From: Nonomuraea glycinis
GTDB taxonomy: Bacteria; Actinomycetota; Actinomycetes; Streptosporangiales; Streptosporangiaceae
DNA: 64,000 nt
NCBI RefSeq assembly: GCF_014646515.1
Contig: NZ_BMNK01000002.1
Span: forward strand, 331,988 to 395,987
Direction: 5' to 3'
The position numbers and the translations under genes are program-made. Within the stretch, counting starts at the first letter, position 1, and each line of letters opens with the position of its first letter. Below, one piece after another: positions 17,715-28,648 of the stretch. The notes under the pieces were generated by a model. It was given only the letters and a program-made list of their open reading frames with translations. It had not been told where the DNA came from and made no database searches.

Positions 17715-18355
17715 TCCGCGTACTCCTGGTCGACGACGACGCCCTGGTGCGCGCGGGGCTGTCCATGATGCTGGACGGCGCCGCAGGCATCTCCGTCGTC
17801 GGCGAGGCGGCCGACGGCCAGGAGGCTGTCACCGCCACCGACGCCCACGCCCCCGACGTCGTCCTCATGGACCTGCGCATGCCGAGAGTGGACGGCATCA
17901 CCGCCACCCGCCGGCTGCGCGCCCGCGCCCGCCCGCCCGAGGTGATCGTGCTGACCACCTTCGACACCGACGAGAACATCCTGCACGCGCTGCGCGCCGG
18001 CGCCAGCGGGTTCCTGCTCAAGGACACCCCGCCGGCCCAGATCGTGGAGGCGGTCACCCGGGTCGCGGCGGGCGACCCGATCCTGTCCCCGCGCATCACC
18101 CGGCGGCTGATGGAGCGCACCCTGACCCAGGCCGACGCCTACGAGCGGGCCCGCGCCGCACTGGCCACCCTCACCCCGCGCGAGAACGAGGTGGCCCTCG
18201 CGATCGCGCGCGGCCGGACGAACGCCGACATCGCGGCCGACCTCACCATGGGCATCACCACGGTGAAGGCGCACGTCTCCAGCATCCTCACCAAGCTCGG
18301 CATGGACAACCGCACCCAGATCGCCCTCCTGGCCCACGACGCCGGCCTCGCCTGA
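17711..18355 (+). CDS. Response regulator, NarL/FixJ family
   Basis: A 214-residue regulator. The receiver domain has the acidic pair in VDDDAL, phospho-acceptor Asp in VLMDLRMP (about residue 54) and the Lys in FLLKDTPP (about 104). The LuxR-type helix-turn-helix is TPRENEVALAIARGRTNADI (about 149-168), continuing to VKAHVSSILTKL. I use the GTG at 17711, giving a GTGA overlap with the kinase; an ATG nine bases upstream (17702) is possible. It forms a complete two-component system with the kinase. Targets are unknown; the operon has no further gene because relics follow. Confidence 0.93.
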   Translation: MIRVLLVDDDALVRAGLSMMLDGAAGISVVGEAADGQEAVTATDAHAPDVVLMDLRMPRVDGITATRRLRARARPPEVIVLTTFDTDENILHALRAGASGFLLKDTPPAQIVEAVTRVAAGDPILSPRITRRLMERTLTQADAYERARAALATLTPRENEVALAIARGRTNADIAADLTMGITTVKAHVSSILTKLGMDNRTQIALLAHDAGLA

Positions 18356-18374
18356 CGAACGCGCCCAGGCAAAA

Positions 18375-18402
18375 GGGCCTCGCTGCGCTCGGACTGTCTT
18401 TC
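18375..18402 (+). repeat. Dispersed intergenic repeat, copy 1
   Basis: The core GGCCTCGCTGCGCTCGGACT followed by GTCTTTC recurs at 28649-28675 with two base differences. Both copies lie just after the stop of a gene and are followed by GC-rich, partly palindromic sequence (GGGCGCGC..., CGCTTCGC repeated here). It may be a small non-autonomous repeat. Confidence 0.55.
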
Positions 18403-18514
18403 TGGGGGGCGCGCAAGGCACTTCGCAGGGGCGCTTCGCGCGTACAAGGCTCAGCCGTGCGCTTCCCGTTGGCCGTGGACACAAGGGACGCCGCTGCCCC
18501 GCCGTGCCTGCCTC

Positions 18515-18636
18515 TTACGTGGCGACGTAGGCCGCCAAGACGTTCGCCGCCCCCTCCGCGTCCTCGACCGGATGGCGCTTCTCGGCGTTCTGCCAGGAGT
18601 AGTACGCGCCGCCGTAACCGACGAACACCCACACCC
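18515..18636 (-). pseudogene. C-terminal relic of an unknown gene
   Basis: In the complement, the frame ends with TGVWVFVGYGGAYYSWQNAE and about 20 further residues to a stop at 18515-18517 (NVLAAYVAT). The sequence is protein-like, with aromatic and small residues, unlike the Arg/Cys-rich peptide that precedes it, so only about 40 codons of the original gene survive. The break is next to the start of an opposing fragment at about 18637. I do not recognise the family. Confidence 0.45.
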
Positions 18637-18957
18637 CTGTGCCACCGCGTGAACGCCGCCCTGCGCTTCGGCGACGCCGGCACCGCGATCGAGTACGCCC
18701 GCCAGGTAGAGCTGGACAAGCTACCGACCAACGAACGCAAGGCCACCCTGCTGCTCGACACCGCCCGAGCCTTCCTGATGTGGAACCAGCACGACAAGGC
18801 GCTGCACATCCTGCGCGCCGCAGGCGAGCTCGCACCCGAGGAGATCACCGGCCGCCCTTCGGCTCTTCGGCTGGTCCGTGACATTCTGGACACGGCCCCG
18901 AGCACTATCCGTCGTGAAGCTCGTGAGTACGTGGCAATCCTGGGAGTCGGCGCTTGA
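18637..18957 (+). pseudogene. C-terminal fragment of an XRE-type regulator
   Basis: About 105 codons from VNAALRFGDAGTAIEYARQV through an RAFLMWNQHDKALHILRAAG segment to IRREAREYVAILGVGA form the helical, TPR-like C-terminus of the large actinobacterial helix-turn-helix regulators (about 400 residues) that usually precede a flavoprotein gene. The N-terminal DNA-binding domain and about 300 residues are missing; upstream sequence is unrelated Arg/Pro-rich shadow and an opposing relic. The stop overlaps the TTG of the flavoprotein (TTGA, 18954-18957), so the 3' junction of the original operon is preserved. Confidence 0.7.
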
Positions 18958-19523
18958 CCCGAATCGGCAAGGTCCTCTACGTCATCGTGTGTGCCGCAGG
19001 GCCCGCCCCTGATGTCGGGCGGCTGGTCGCCCTGGCTCAGGAGGGCGGGTGGGTCGTGCAGGTCGTCGCCACTCCGTCAGCCGTCGACTTCATCGACGTC
19101 CCGGAGTTGGAGGAGCGGACCGGGCGTCCTGTTCGCAGCCGGTACCGCAAGCCGCACGAGCCCAAGCCTCCCCGTGCCGACGCCATCATCGTGGCCCCGG
19201 CCAGCTACAACACGATCAACAAGTTCGCCCAGGGCGTCGCCGACACCTACGCCCTCGGGCTTCTGTCCGAGGCGCCCGGGCTGGGCATCCCGGTCGTCGT
19301 GCTGCCCTTCGTCAACACCGCTCTCGCCGTACGCATCCCCTTCCGGCGCAGCGTCGACCGGCTACGCGCCGAGGGCGTGCGCGTGCTGCTCGGTCCCGGT
19401 GAGTTCGAGCCGCATCCGCCGAGCTCCGGGCCCGAGCAGATCGACGGCTACCCCTGGGCTCTCGCACTGGAGTGCGTCACCCGGCCGCAGGGTCAGTCGC
19501 CGGAGGAGCGCTTCGGCGACTGA
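18954..19523 (+). CDS. Flavoprotein of the phosphopantothenoylcysteine decarboxylase family
   Basis: A 189-residue protein with the flavoprotein fold PF02441: KVLYVIVCAAGPA at the N-terminus, ADAIIVAPASYNTINKFAQG (the FMN-binding PASxNT motif, about residues 76-95) and PVVVLPFVNTALA. In actinomycetes this gene is typically cotranscribed with a large XRE regulator; here only the regulator's tail remains, so the flavoprotein may lack its partner and its promoter. The start TTG overlaps the fragment's TGA. FMN binding and a redox or decarboxylase activity are family inference. Confidence 0.85.
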   Translation: MTRIGKVLYVIVCAAGPAPDVGRLVALAQEGGWVVQVVATPSAVDFIDVPELEERTGRPVRSRYRKPHEPKPPRADAIIVAPASYNTINKFAQGVADTYALGLLSEAPGLGIPVVVLPFVNTALAVRIPFRRSVDRLRAEGVRVLLGPGEFEPHPPSSGPEQIDGYPWALALECVTRPQGQSPEERFGD

Positions 19524-19534
19524 CCCTCAGACCG

Positions 19535-20428
19535 TCAGCCGCAGTGTTCGAACGGGCTGGTGTAGGTGCTGCTGCCGATCGAGCCGCCCCACTTGACGCA
19601 CTGGCCAGGCGCGCTGCGCTTGACGGGCCCCGCGTAGGAGGTGTAGCTGCCTGAGTCGGTCGTCCTGCTCTGCCCCTGCGGTTCGAGGAAGGCCGCCATC
19701 GATGACGCCGAGCCGGCCTTCGTCTTCAGCGTCGCGACGCAGTTGGAGCCGTTGCCCGAGTTGTACAGCAGGTAGGCGCGGCCGCCGGTGAGTGCGGCCG
19801 AGTCGATGACCGCGTACCCGCTGCCGCAGACCTTCTCCGGGGTGGTGCCAGTGCCGCCCCCGCCGCCGCAGGAGTTGGTGCTCTTGATGGCCTTCTTCTG
19901 GCCCAGGGACACGGTCACGCCGTCCACCGTCGGGCTGGTGTCCATCGCGCCGCCGGAGGTCCGCTGCTCGTAGTGCAGGTGCGGGGCCTGGGAACCGCCC
20001 GTCGAGCCGACGGTCCCGATCGTGGTGCCCTGGCTGACGCTCATCGAGCCGCCGGCCGCCTTCACCGTGGTCGCGAGGTGGGCGTAGCGGGTTCTGGAGC
20101 CGTCGCTGTGCCGGACCTCGACCCATTTGCCATAGCTGGTGCTTCCCGCGTTGTAGAAGTACGCGGTGCCCGAGGCGGTGGCGCGCACGGTCTCACCGTT
20201 GATGGCGTCGCTGCCGTGGTTCTGCCAGTCGAGGGAGCCCGATGGGTTGTGGCCGGGGGACCAGTTGTTGGCGTAGAAGGTCTTCTCGCAGTTGAACGGG
20301 CTCTTGTGGGACACGGCCGCGACGGCGGTGTCCTGCGCTGAGGCGGGCTGGGAAATCAGCGCCGCGGCGAGAGTGACGGTCAGCGTAAGAACGGTCTTCG
20401 GCCAGGTCGGCCTGCCGGTGGTGGGCAT
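19535..20428 (-). CDS. Secreted M23-family metallopeptidase
   Basis: A 297-residue precursor. The signal peptide runs to about residue 31 (PASA before QDT). The catalytic domain has the zinc ligands H60 and D67 (GHNPSGSLDW), H117 in RYAHLAT and the HLH pair at 150-152, so the LytM-type site is complete. A Gly-rich hinge (SCGGGGGTG) follows, then a C-terminal region of about 95 residues with three cysteines resembling actinomycete secreted add-on domains. It should act on peptidoglycan or small peptides outside the cell. The start is supported by AGAGAGG upstream (complement of about 20433-20439). Convergent with the flavoprotein. Confidence 0.88.
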   Translation of the reverse strand: MPTTGRPTWPKTVLTLTVTLAAALISQPASAQDTAVAAVSHKSPFNCEKTFYANNWSPGHNPSGSLDWQNHGSDAINGETVRATASGTAYFYNAGSTSYGKWVEVRHSDGSRTRYAHLATTVKAAGGSMSVSQGTTIGTVGSTGGSQAPHLHYEQRTSGGAMDTSPTVDGVTVSLGQKKAIKSTNSCGGGGGTGTTPEKVCGSGYAVIDSAALTGGRAYLLYNSGNGSNCVATLKTKAGSASSMAAFLEPQGQSRTTDSGSYTSYAGPVKRSAPGQCVKWGGSIGSSTYTSPFEHCG

Positions 20429-20654
20429 GCTCGCCTCTCTGAACAGGTGCGTATGGGGGTACGGATCTCCGCCCGCTTCTGATGTCGATGAGCCGTGGGG
20501 GACAGACGGTAATGGAGGGGCTGCATAACATCCGCACATGATCCGCATAGGGAAGGGCGGGCATATAGGGCTTTCATCCACCTTTGGAACGATCCATAGG
20601 CGAGTTTCGCCGAAGGCTGCCAGCATCGTCGGACGACCCGAAAGGTGGAAAGCC

Positions 20655-21383
20655 ATGAGTGAGATCGCGGTTCGGCCGAACGAGACGACGGTGCCGTTGA
20701 TGCCGTGCGCGTCGGTGGAGGAGATGCTGGCGTTCTACGAGTCGCTGGGGTTCCGGGCCACGTACAAACAGAGCAAGCCGTACGTCTATCTGGCCTTGGA
20801 GTGGAGCGGGATCCACCTGCACTTCGGCCCGGCGCCCAAGGGGCTGGATCCGGCCCGGGAGGAGTCCGGGGGCTGCCTGGTCATGGTCGACGCCGTGGCG
20901 GCCTACCATGCGGTGATCGTCGCGGCGATGCGCCGGGTGCACGGGAAGGTGCTGAGCTCCGGTCAGCCGCGGATCACCCGCTACCGGCCGGGCGCGTCCC
21001 GGTTCACCCTGATCGACCCGTCCGGGAACTCGATCATCTTCATCCAGCGTGACGAGCCGGTCGAGCTGGAGTACGGCGGCTCGAAGAAGCTGACGGGCCT
21101 GGCCAAGGTGCTCGACAACGCGCGGATCCTGCGCGAATTCAAGAACGACGATCTGCAGGCCTTCCGTGCGCTCAAGTCCGGGATGCGCAGGCACGGCGCG
21201 GACGCCCCGGCGGTCGAGCGGGCCATCGCCCTGGGCCACCTCATCGACCTGGCCACGATCCTCGGCGAGCCCACCGACCCGTGGGCCGCCGAGCTGCGCG
21301 GCCTGGAGCTCACCCCCGACGACAGACAGCGCGTCGAGTCGGAGCTCGGGCATGTCTCCGGGCTCCAGGAGTGGCTTCCCTGA
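20655..21383 (+). CDS. VOC (glyoxalase/bleomycin-resistance fold) protein with C-terminal extension
   Basis: A 242-residue protein. Residues 1-130 form a VOC domain: ASVEEMLAFYESLGFRATYK, IHLHFGPAP and a closing strand SRFTLIDPSGNSIIFIQRDE. A helical extension of about 100 residues follows (ILREFKNDDLQAFRALKSGM and a Leu-rich end), which is longer than the usual 120-150-residue family members. Bleomycin-resistance-like or dioxygenase-like activities occur in this fold, but the metal ligands are not clear. AAAGGTGG precedes the ATG. It is divergent from the M23 gene. Confidence 0.8.
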   Translation: MSEIAVRPNETTVPLMPCASVEEMLAFYESLGFRATYKQSKPYVYLALEWSGIHLHFGPAPKGLDPAREESGGCLVMVDAVAAYHAVIVAAMRRVHGKVLSSGQPRITRYRPGASRFTLIDPSGNSIIFIQRDEPVELEYGGSKKLTGLAKVLDNARILREFKNDDLQAFRALKSGMRRHGADAPAVERAIALGHLIDLATILGEPTDPWAAELRGLELTPDDRQRVESELGHVSGLQEWLP

Positions 21384-21537
21384 GCCGGGCTCTCGCCTGA
21401 AGAGCTTCCCGGCGGCGGGTGAGCATGAAGGTACCCCTGGCTATACCTCGATTGGAGTGCACGCGGGAGCGACTGGGCGGGGCGCGGGTGGTGTGCTGAT
21501 CACTGTCAGTCAAGCGCTCCTGCAAGGGGAAAACGAA

Positions 21538-22446
21538 ATGGCAGTCAACAGCCCACCGAGTGCCGAGCAGTCGGCTCAGACCGGGCTCCGAGGCGTCATC
21601 CGCCGCAGTCCACTTATCAGTTTCTTCGTCCTGGCCAATCTGATGAGCTGGGTCGCCTGGGTGCCGTACATTCTTTCGGCGACCGGCCTGGGAGTTTTAG
21701 ATTTCACTTTCCCCTCGCAGCTCGGCCAGTTGCTCGGCGTTCTTCCCGGCGCCTATCTCGGGCCGATATTCGCCGCGTTCATCGTGACCTCGGTCGCGGA
21801 CGGCAGGGAAGGCGTCCGGCGGTGGCTCGGGCGGATGACGAAGTGGCGGGTGAGCTGGGTCTGGTACCTCGTAGCCGGGGTCGGCGTGCCCGCCACCCTC
21901 ATCGGGGCCGGTCTCGCGATGTCCGACGGTGACATCCACATGCCGCCCACCATGGTGCTCGTGGCCTATCTGCCGAGCCTGCTGCTCCAGATGGTCACCA
22001 CCGGTCTGGCGGAAGAGCCCGGCTGGCGTGACTTCGCCCTGCCCCGCATGCAGCGCAAGTTCGGCCCGCTGGGCGGCACCCTCATTCTCGGCCCGCTGTG
22101 GGGCCTCTGGCACATCCCGCTGTTCTTCAGCGAGTGGGGCGGGTGGCCGGACGTCACCGTGCTGAGAGTGGCCGAGTTCGTCGCCTTCTGCATCGTCTTC
22201 AGCGTGGTCGTCACCTGGGTGTTCAACCGGACCGGCCAGAGCCTGCCGCTGATCATGCTGCTGCACGTCGGCGTCAACAACACCATGTCGGTCGTCTACT
22301 CGGACATGTTCCCGTCGCTCGCGTCCGCCGAGCAGGCGTCCCATGTGACCCTGCTCGCGGGCACCACGGCAGCGCTCGTGGTGCTCGTCGCGACCCGCGG
22401 CCGGCTCGGTTATCGTCCCGAGGAGGAGGTCGCCCATCAGAGCTGA
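21538..22446 (+). CDS. CPBP-family intramembrane metalloprotease
   Basis: A 302-residue protein with eight hydrophobic spans. The CPBP (CAAX protease/bacteriocin-processing) motifs are present: the Glu pair in GLAEEPGWRDFALPRMQ (about residues 160-175), the His in LWGLWHIPLFF (about 196-206) and MLLHVGVNNT (about 240-250). Family members cleave within the membrane or process peptides and prenylated proteins; the substrate here is unknown. AAGGGGAAAACGA precedes the ATG. A second, distinct CPBP gene lies at 32160. It may be cotranscribed with the VOC gene, 150 bp upstream. Confidence 0.88.
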   Translation: MAVNSPPSAEQSAQTGLRGVIRRSPLISFFVLANLMSWVAWVPYILSATGLGVLDFTFPSQLGQLLGVLPGAYLGPIFAAFIVTSVADGREGVRRWLGRMTKWRVSWVWYLVAGVGVPATLIGAGLAMSDGDIHMPPTMVLVAYLPSLLLQMVTTGLAEEPGWRDFALPRMQRKFGPLGGTLILGPLWGLWHIPLFFSEWGGWPDVTVLRVAEFVAFCIVFSVVVTWVFNRTGQSLPLIMLLHVGVNNTMSVVYSDMFPSLASAEQASHVTLLAGTTAALVVLVATRGRLGYRPEEEVAHQS

Positions 22447-22526
22447 ACGCGGACGCGCGGCGGGGGACCGGCACCGGTCCCCCGCCGATTCGCGTTCCCG
22501 GGCCGTCCCCGCCGCCGCGCGCAAGG

Positions 22527-23762
22527 CTAGGGCCCGCCGGTCACCTCGAGCTCGGTGAGCCCTTCCATCGACTTCGGCAGGCTGGTCAAGGGGTTGCCGT
22601 CCAGGTAGAGCCGGACGAGCGCGTTGAGGTCGCCCATCGATTCCGGCAGGCTGGTCAGCCGGTTGCCGCTCAGGTAGAGCCCGGTGAGTGCGCGGAGGTT
22701 CCCGATCCAGCCGGGGAGGCTGGTCAGTCGGTTGTCACGCAGGTCGAGTTCGTTGAGCGCGGTGAGGTTCCCCATGGATTCCGGCAGGCCGGTCAGCCGG
22801 TTGCCGCGCAGGTAAAGCGTGGTGAGCGCGGTGAGGTCGCCCACCCAGTCAGGCAGGTCGCTGAGCTGGGTCTCGCCCAGGGAGAGCTGGGTGAGTCCGG
22901 TGAGGTCACCGATCCAGTCGGGCAGGCTCGTCAGCTCGATGCCGTTCAGGCAGAGCTGGGTGAGCTCGGTGAAGCCGCCGATCCAGTCGGGCAGGCCGGT
23001 CAGCCGGTTGTGGTCCAGGTAGAGCTGGGTCAGTCCGGTGAGCTCGCCCATGGACTCCGGGAGGCCGGTCAGCTGGTTGCCGGTCAGATGGAGCCTGGTG
23101 AGGCCGGTGAGATTCCCCATCCAGCCGGGCAGGCCGGTCAGCCGATTGGCGGACAGGTCCAGGAGAGTGAGCGCGCTGAGGTTCTCCGCCCAGTCGGGCA
23201 GCTGCGTCAGCTGGTTGTTCTCCAGGGTCAGTTCGGTGAGCGCGCTGAGGTTCCGCATCCAGCCGGGCAGGGCGGTGAGCTGGTTGTCGCCCAGGTAGAG
23301 CCCGGTGAGCGCGGTGAGGCTCGCCAACGATTCCGGCAGGGCGGTGAGCCGGTTGCCGCTCAGGTAGAGCTCGGTGAGCCCGGTGGAGTCGCTCATCGAT
23401 TGCGGCAGGCCGGTCAGCTCGTTGCTGTCCAGATCAAGCTCGGCGAGTACGGGCAGGCGCCCGACCCAGTCGGGCAGCTCGGCCAGCTGGTTGCCGTCCA
23501 GGTCGAGCCTGGTGAGCGCGGTGAGGTTCCCCATGGATTCCGGCAGGCCGGTCAGGTGGTTCCAGCCCAGGCGGAGCTCGGTGAGCGTGGTGAGCTCACC
23601 CAGCCAGTCCGGTAACTCGGTGAGCCGGTTGTCGGACAGATCAAGACGGGTCAGCCCGGCCAGATCCCGTACGGCATCGTCCACCCGGGCGAGCCCCCGT
23701 CCCGACAGATCCACCGAGCCCACCCCACCGTCCCGAGCAGCCGCGATCACCTCATGAACCAT
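22527..23762 (-). CDS. Leucine-rich repeat protein
   Basis: A 411-residue protein. After a 35-residue cap (MVHEVIAAARDGGVGSVDLS) it contains 16 consecutive 23-residue LRRs of the type LTxLDLxxNxLTxLPxxxGxL. No signal peptide or membrane segment is present, so it should be cytoplasmic and serve as a protein-binding scaffold. The start at 23762 has AAAGGGGGCGAG upstream; earlier in-frame sequence is not protein-like. Repeats alternate between LPDW and LPESM versions, suggesting block duplication. No toxin, kinase or GTPase domain is fused. It is divergent from the lipoprotein at 23833, with a 70-bp spacer. Confidence 0.9.
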   Translation of the reverse strand: MVHEVIAAARDGGVGSVDLSGRGLARVDDAVRDLAGLTRLDLSDNRLTELPDWLGELTTLTELRLGWNHLTGLPESMGNLTALTRLDLDGNQLAELPDWVGRLPVLAELDLDSNELTGLPQSMSDSTGLTELYLSGNRLTALPESLASLTALTGLYLGDNQLTALPGWMRNLSALTELTLENNQLTQLPDWAENLSALTLLDLSANRLTGLPGWMGNLTGLTRLHLTGNQLTGLPESMGELTGLTQLYLDHNRLTGLPDWIGGFTELTQLCLNGIELTSLPDWIGDLTGLTQLSLGETQLSDLPDWVGDLTALTTLYLRGNRLTGLPESMGNLTALNELDLRDNRLTSLPGWIGNLRALTGLYLSGNRLTSLPESMGDLNALVRLYLDGNPLTSLPKSMEGLTELEVTGGP

Positions 23763-23832
23763 CTCGCCCCCTTTGTCGCGCCAGCCCTCAGCGTATTTGC
23801 CTGTGAGGAGAAACGAGCGAGAAGATCGTGCG

Positions 23833-24219
23833 ATGAACGAGCCCCCATTACGGAAGCAGAGCAGGCGAAGGGCGACAATGCTGCTGATAGGCGCTGCTCT
23901 GGTGTCGTCGTCGTCCTGTGGATTCGTTGACGAAAAGCGATTCGCGCGATCTGTCGACAGCATGGAGAAGGCGGCGCGGATCGCCGAGCCAAGCGACGGA
24001 ACGCGGGAGAGGCCTCAGGAGATCGGGAGCTTCACTTTCGATGATGTCCATCGAGAAGGAGACCTGGTCTATTTCAAGCTCGGTGATCACTCCGGCGTGG
24101 ACCCCTACGGCTATGTATGGAGCCCGAAGCGCAGGCCGATCGATGATGCCGAAGACGCGGTGGCGTCATCTTTTGAGCACGTACAAGGTCACTGGTATCG
24201 GTGGAGTGACTCCTACTGA
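23833..24219 (+). CDS. Putative lipoprotein
   Basis: A 128-residue precursor with a basic start (MNEPPLRKQSRRRATM), a hydrophobic segment and a lipobox-like VSSSSCGF with the modifiable Cys at about residue 35. The mature part is polar and ends in HVQGHWYRWSDSY, with a central strand GDLVYFKLGDHSGVDPYGYVWS. No family is recognised. The G+C content is visibly lower than in neighbouring genes, suggesting a different origin. Its TGA lies within the terminator hairpin shared with katG. Confidence 0.6.
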   Translation: MNEPPLRKQSRRRATMLLIGAALVSSSSCGFVDEKRFARSVDSMEKAARIAEPSDGTRERPQEIGSFTFDDVHREGDLVYFKLGDHSGVDPYGYVWSPKRRPIDDAEDAVASSFEHVQGHWYRWSDSY

Positions 24220-24255
24220 CGGCCAGGCCGACCGGCGGGGGTCGGCCTGGCCGTC
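24218..24255. terminator. Bidirectional terminator hairpin between the lipoprotein and katG
   Basis: A perfect 16-bp inverted repeat (24218-24233 and 24240-24255; arm sequence GACGGCCAGGCCGACC) with a 6-nt loop GGCGGG separates two convergent genes. The hairpin begins at the last two bases of the lipoprotein stop and ends nine bases before the katG stop, so it can serve both strands. Confidence 0.85.
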
Positions 24256-24264
24256 AGGAAAGGG

Positions 24265-26953
<2,689 letters not shown>

Positions 26954-27012
26954 TGGGCCACACCTACCTACATAAACGTGAATGGTACAAGATAACGAAT
27001 AATGCAAGCTTA
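26954..27012 (-). promoter_or_regulatory. Probable furA-katG promoter/operator
   Basis: This is one of the few AT-rich stretches in the window (complement: TTGCATTATTCGTTATCTTG, then TACCATTCACGTTTATG) directly upstream of furA. FurA repressors bind AT-rich sites immediately upstream of their own gene, so this is the expected operator. Exact -35/-10 elements are not assigned. The next 210 bp up to the AraC gene show nothing recognisable. Confidence 0.6.
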
Positions 27013-27222
27013 GCGCCTGTTACGTCAACGTCTGTCCAGAAGGTGACCGCTGAGCCGCAGGTCAGCTCTGCTGTAGCGTCTTCGCCGGGGGCGCTCGGCG
27101 CTCGGTGGACCCGGGTCTGTTGTGATCCGTTGGGCAGATCCTGACGGGGATCAGGTGCGCCGGGACGCCACGGTGATGTCGGACACGGCTCGACCGCGCA
27201 CCCTGAAGGCGCGGCAGGCGGA

Positions 27223-28014
27223 TCAGGCCGGGTTTCTGAGCCGGGCGTAGGCGGCGGGGGTCATGCCGACGGCGGCGGTGAAGTCGCGGGTCAGGTGGGC
27301 CTGGTCGGTGTAGCCGAGCTCGGTGGCCAGCGTGGCGAGGTCGAGGCCCTGGTAGACGCGCTCCGCGGCCTCGTGCAGCCGGAAGCGGCGGATCACCCAC
27401 TTGGGGCCGATGCCGACGTAGTCCCGGAACAGCCGCTGCAGCGAGCGCACCGACCGTCCCGAGCGGGCGGCCAGCTCGTCGACCCTGGTCATGGAGATGT
27501 CGCTCTCGGCCAGTGCGACCAGTGCCACGACCTCTTCCGTCAGCGGATCCGGCCGCGGGTCGAGGCTCTGGAGGAACGTCTCGACGTGCGCGATGGCGGC
27601 TTGGGGATCGGGCTCGGCCAGGACCTGGTCCACCAGGGTCGCGCCCGCTTCGCCGTACATGTCGCTGATCTCGGTGAAGCGGCCGGTCAGGTCGGAGACC
27701 GGGCCAATGAGGAACGGGCGGAAGCCGCCGGGGCGGAAGCGGGTGCCGAGGACGCGGCCGGCTGCCCGCATCGTGTAGGAGAAGCCGCCTCTGATCACGC
27801 CCGCTATGCGGTGGAAGTCGTGGGTGATGGTGAGGTTCACCGTGGGGTGGGAGACGATCCGCTGTTCGTACGGCTCGGCGAGGTCGGTCCAGGTGACCAC
27901 CCAGAAGTGGTCCACGTATGGCGAAATTTCGGGTGATGGTGGGTGGCGGGTGAAGGTGAAGGCAGCCATTCCCGCGTACGGGTCGACCCAGCCGCGCTGT
28001 CGCGTTTCTACAAG
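27223..28014 (-). CDS. AraC-family transcriptional regulator with DUF6597 sensor
   Basis: A 263-residue protein. The N-terminal half (YVDHFWVVTWTDLAEPYEQR, HPTVNLTI, RPGGFRPFLI) is the DUF6597 sensor domain. The C-terminal half has two helix-turn-helix motifs (VDELAARSGRSVRSLQRLFR and LATLATELGYTDQAHLTRDF) and the closing GMTPAAYARLR. I place the start at the TTG at 28014 (MVETRQRGW), with GAGAG upstream; an ATG at 28050 would overlap the divergent gene's start. It probably controls itself and the divergent DinB-like gene. Confidence 0.88.
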   Translation of the reverse strand, partial: LVETRQRGWVDPYAGMAAFTFTRHPPSPEISPYVDHFWVVTWTDLAEPYEQRIVSHPTVNLTITHDFHRIAGVIRGGFSYTMRAAGRVLGTRFRPGGFRPFLIGPVSDLTGRFTEISDMYGEAGATLVDQVLAEPDPQAAIAHVETFLQSLDPRPDPLTEEVVALVALAESDISMTRVDELAARSGRSVRSLQRLFRDYVGIGPKWVIRRFRLHEAAERVYQGLDLATLATELGYTDQAHLTRDFTAAVGMTPAAYARLRNPA

Positions 28015-28048
28015 CCGCTCTCGGGACGGACGGGGCACACTGGCTGCC

Positions 28049-28591
28049 ATGGACGACATGATGCCGCTGATGACGCGGGCCACCGAACGGACCTCGGGCG
28101 TGGTGCGGGGGGTGCGCCAGGAGCAGTTCGGGGGGTCCACGCCGTGCGCGGAGTTCGACGTGCGGGACCTGATCAACCACCTGGAGTGGGTGGCGGACCT
28201 GTTCGAGTCGCTGGGCCGCGGCGGGTCGATGACCGAGCAGGGGCCGTACGCGGGCGACTTCCCCGACCGGGCGGAGCGCACCCTGGCCGCGTGGTCACGG
28301 CCCGAGGCCTGGGAGGGGAGCAGTCCCGGGATGGGCCTGCCGATGGCCACGCTGGGCCAGATGTACCTCGTCGACCTGGTCGTACACGGGTGGGAGCTGG
28401 CCAGGGCGACGGGTCAGCCGTACGAGCCGGAGCCCGGGGCGGTGGCGCAGGCGCTGGACTTCACCGACCAGATGGTGGAGATGGGCAGGCAGCGCGGCGC
28501 CTTCGGCCCTCCGGTGCCGGTGCCGGACGACGCCCCGGCGATCGACCGCCTCCTCGGCCTCGTCGGCCGCGACCCATCCTGGACGCCGTAG
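28049..28591 (+). CDS. TIGR03086-type DinB/mycothiol-dependent-like protein
   Basis: A 180-residue helical protein of the DinB-like superfamily. It begins with PLMTRATERTSGVVRGV and has TPCAEFDVRDLINHLEWVAD (metal-binding His), YLVDLVVHGWELARATGQPY with the second and third ligand region, and a C-terminal AFGPPVPVPDDAPAIDRLLG, diagnostic of TIGR03086. Relatives are mycothiol-dependent isomerases or transferases; this member has no assigned substrate. It is divergent from the AraC regulator with overlapping promoter space. Confidence 0.85.
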   Translation: MDDMMPLMTRATERTSGVVRGVRQEQFGGSTPCAEFDVRDLINHLEWVADLFESLGRGGSMTEQGPYAGDFPDRAERTLAAWSRPEAWEGSSPGMGLPMATLGQMYLVDLVVHGWELARATGQPYEPEPGAVAQALDFTDQMVEMGRQRGAFGPPVPVPDDAPAIDRLLGLVGRDPSWTP

Positions 28592-28648
28592 CCTCTTGCC
28601 GCTGCCCGTCCCAGGGGTGGGCCGTCCGCTGCCCACCCCGCCGCAAAC

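Noticed and set aside
22098..22460. Plus-strand frame running from the CPBP gene into the LRR region
   Set aside because: Shadow of the CPBP and LRR genes in a different frame.
22598..23667. Regular 69-bp DNA periodicity suggestive of a repeat array
   Set aside because: It is the coding sequence of the LRR repeats (23 codons), not a CRISPR array: no constant spacer/repeat alternation and an uninterrupted reading frame.
26954..27007. Longer FurA starting at 27007
   Set aside because: The extra residues cover the AT-rich operator and have no ribosome site; conserved homology starts after 26953.
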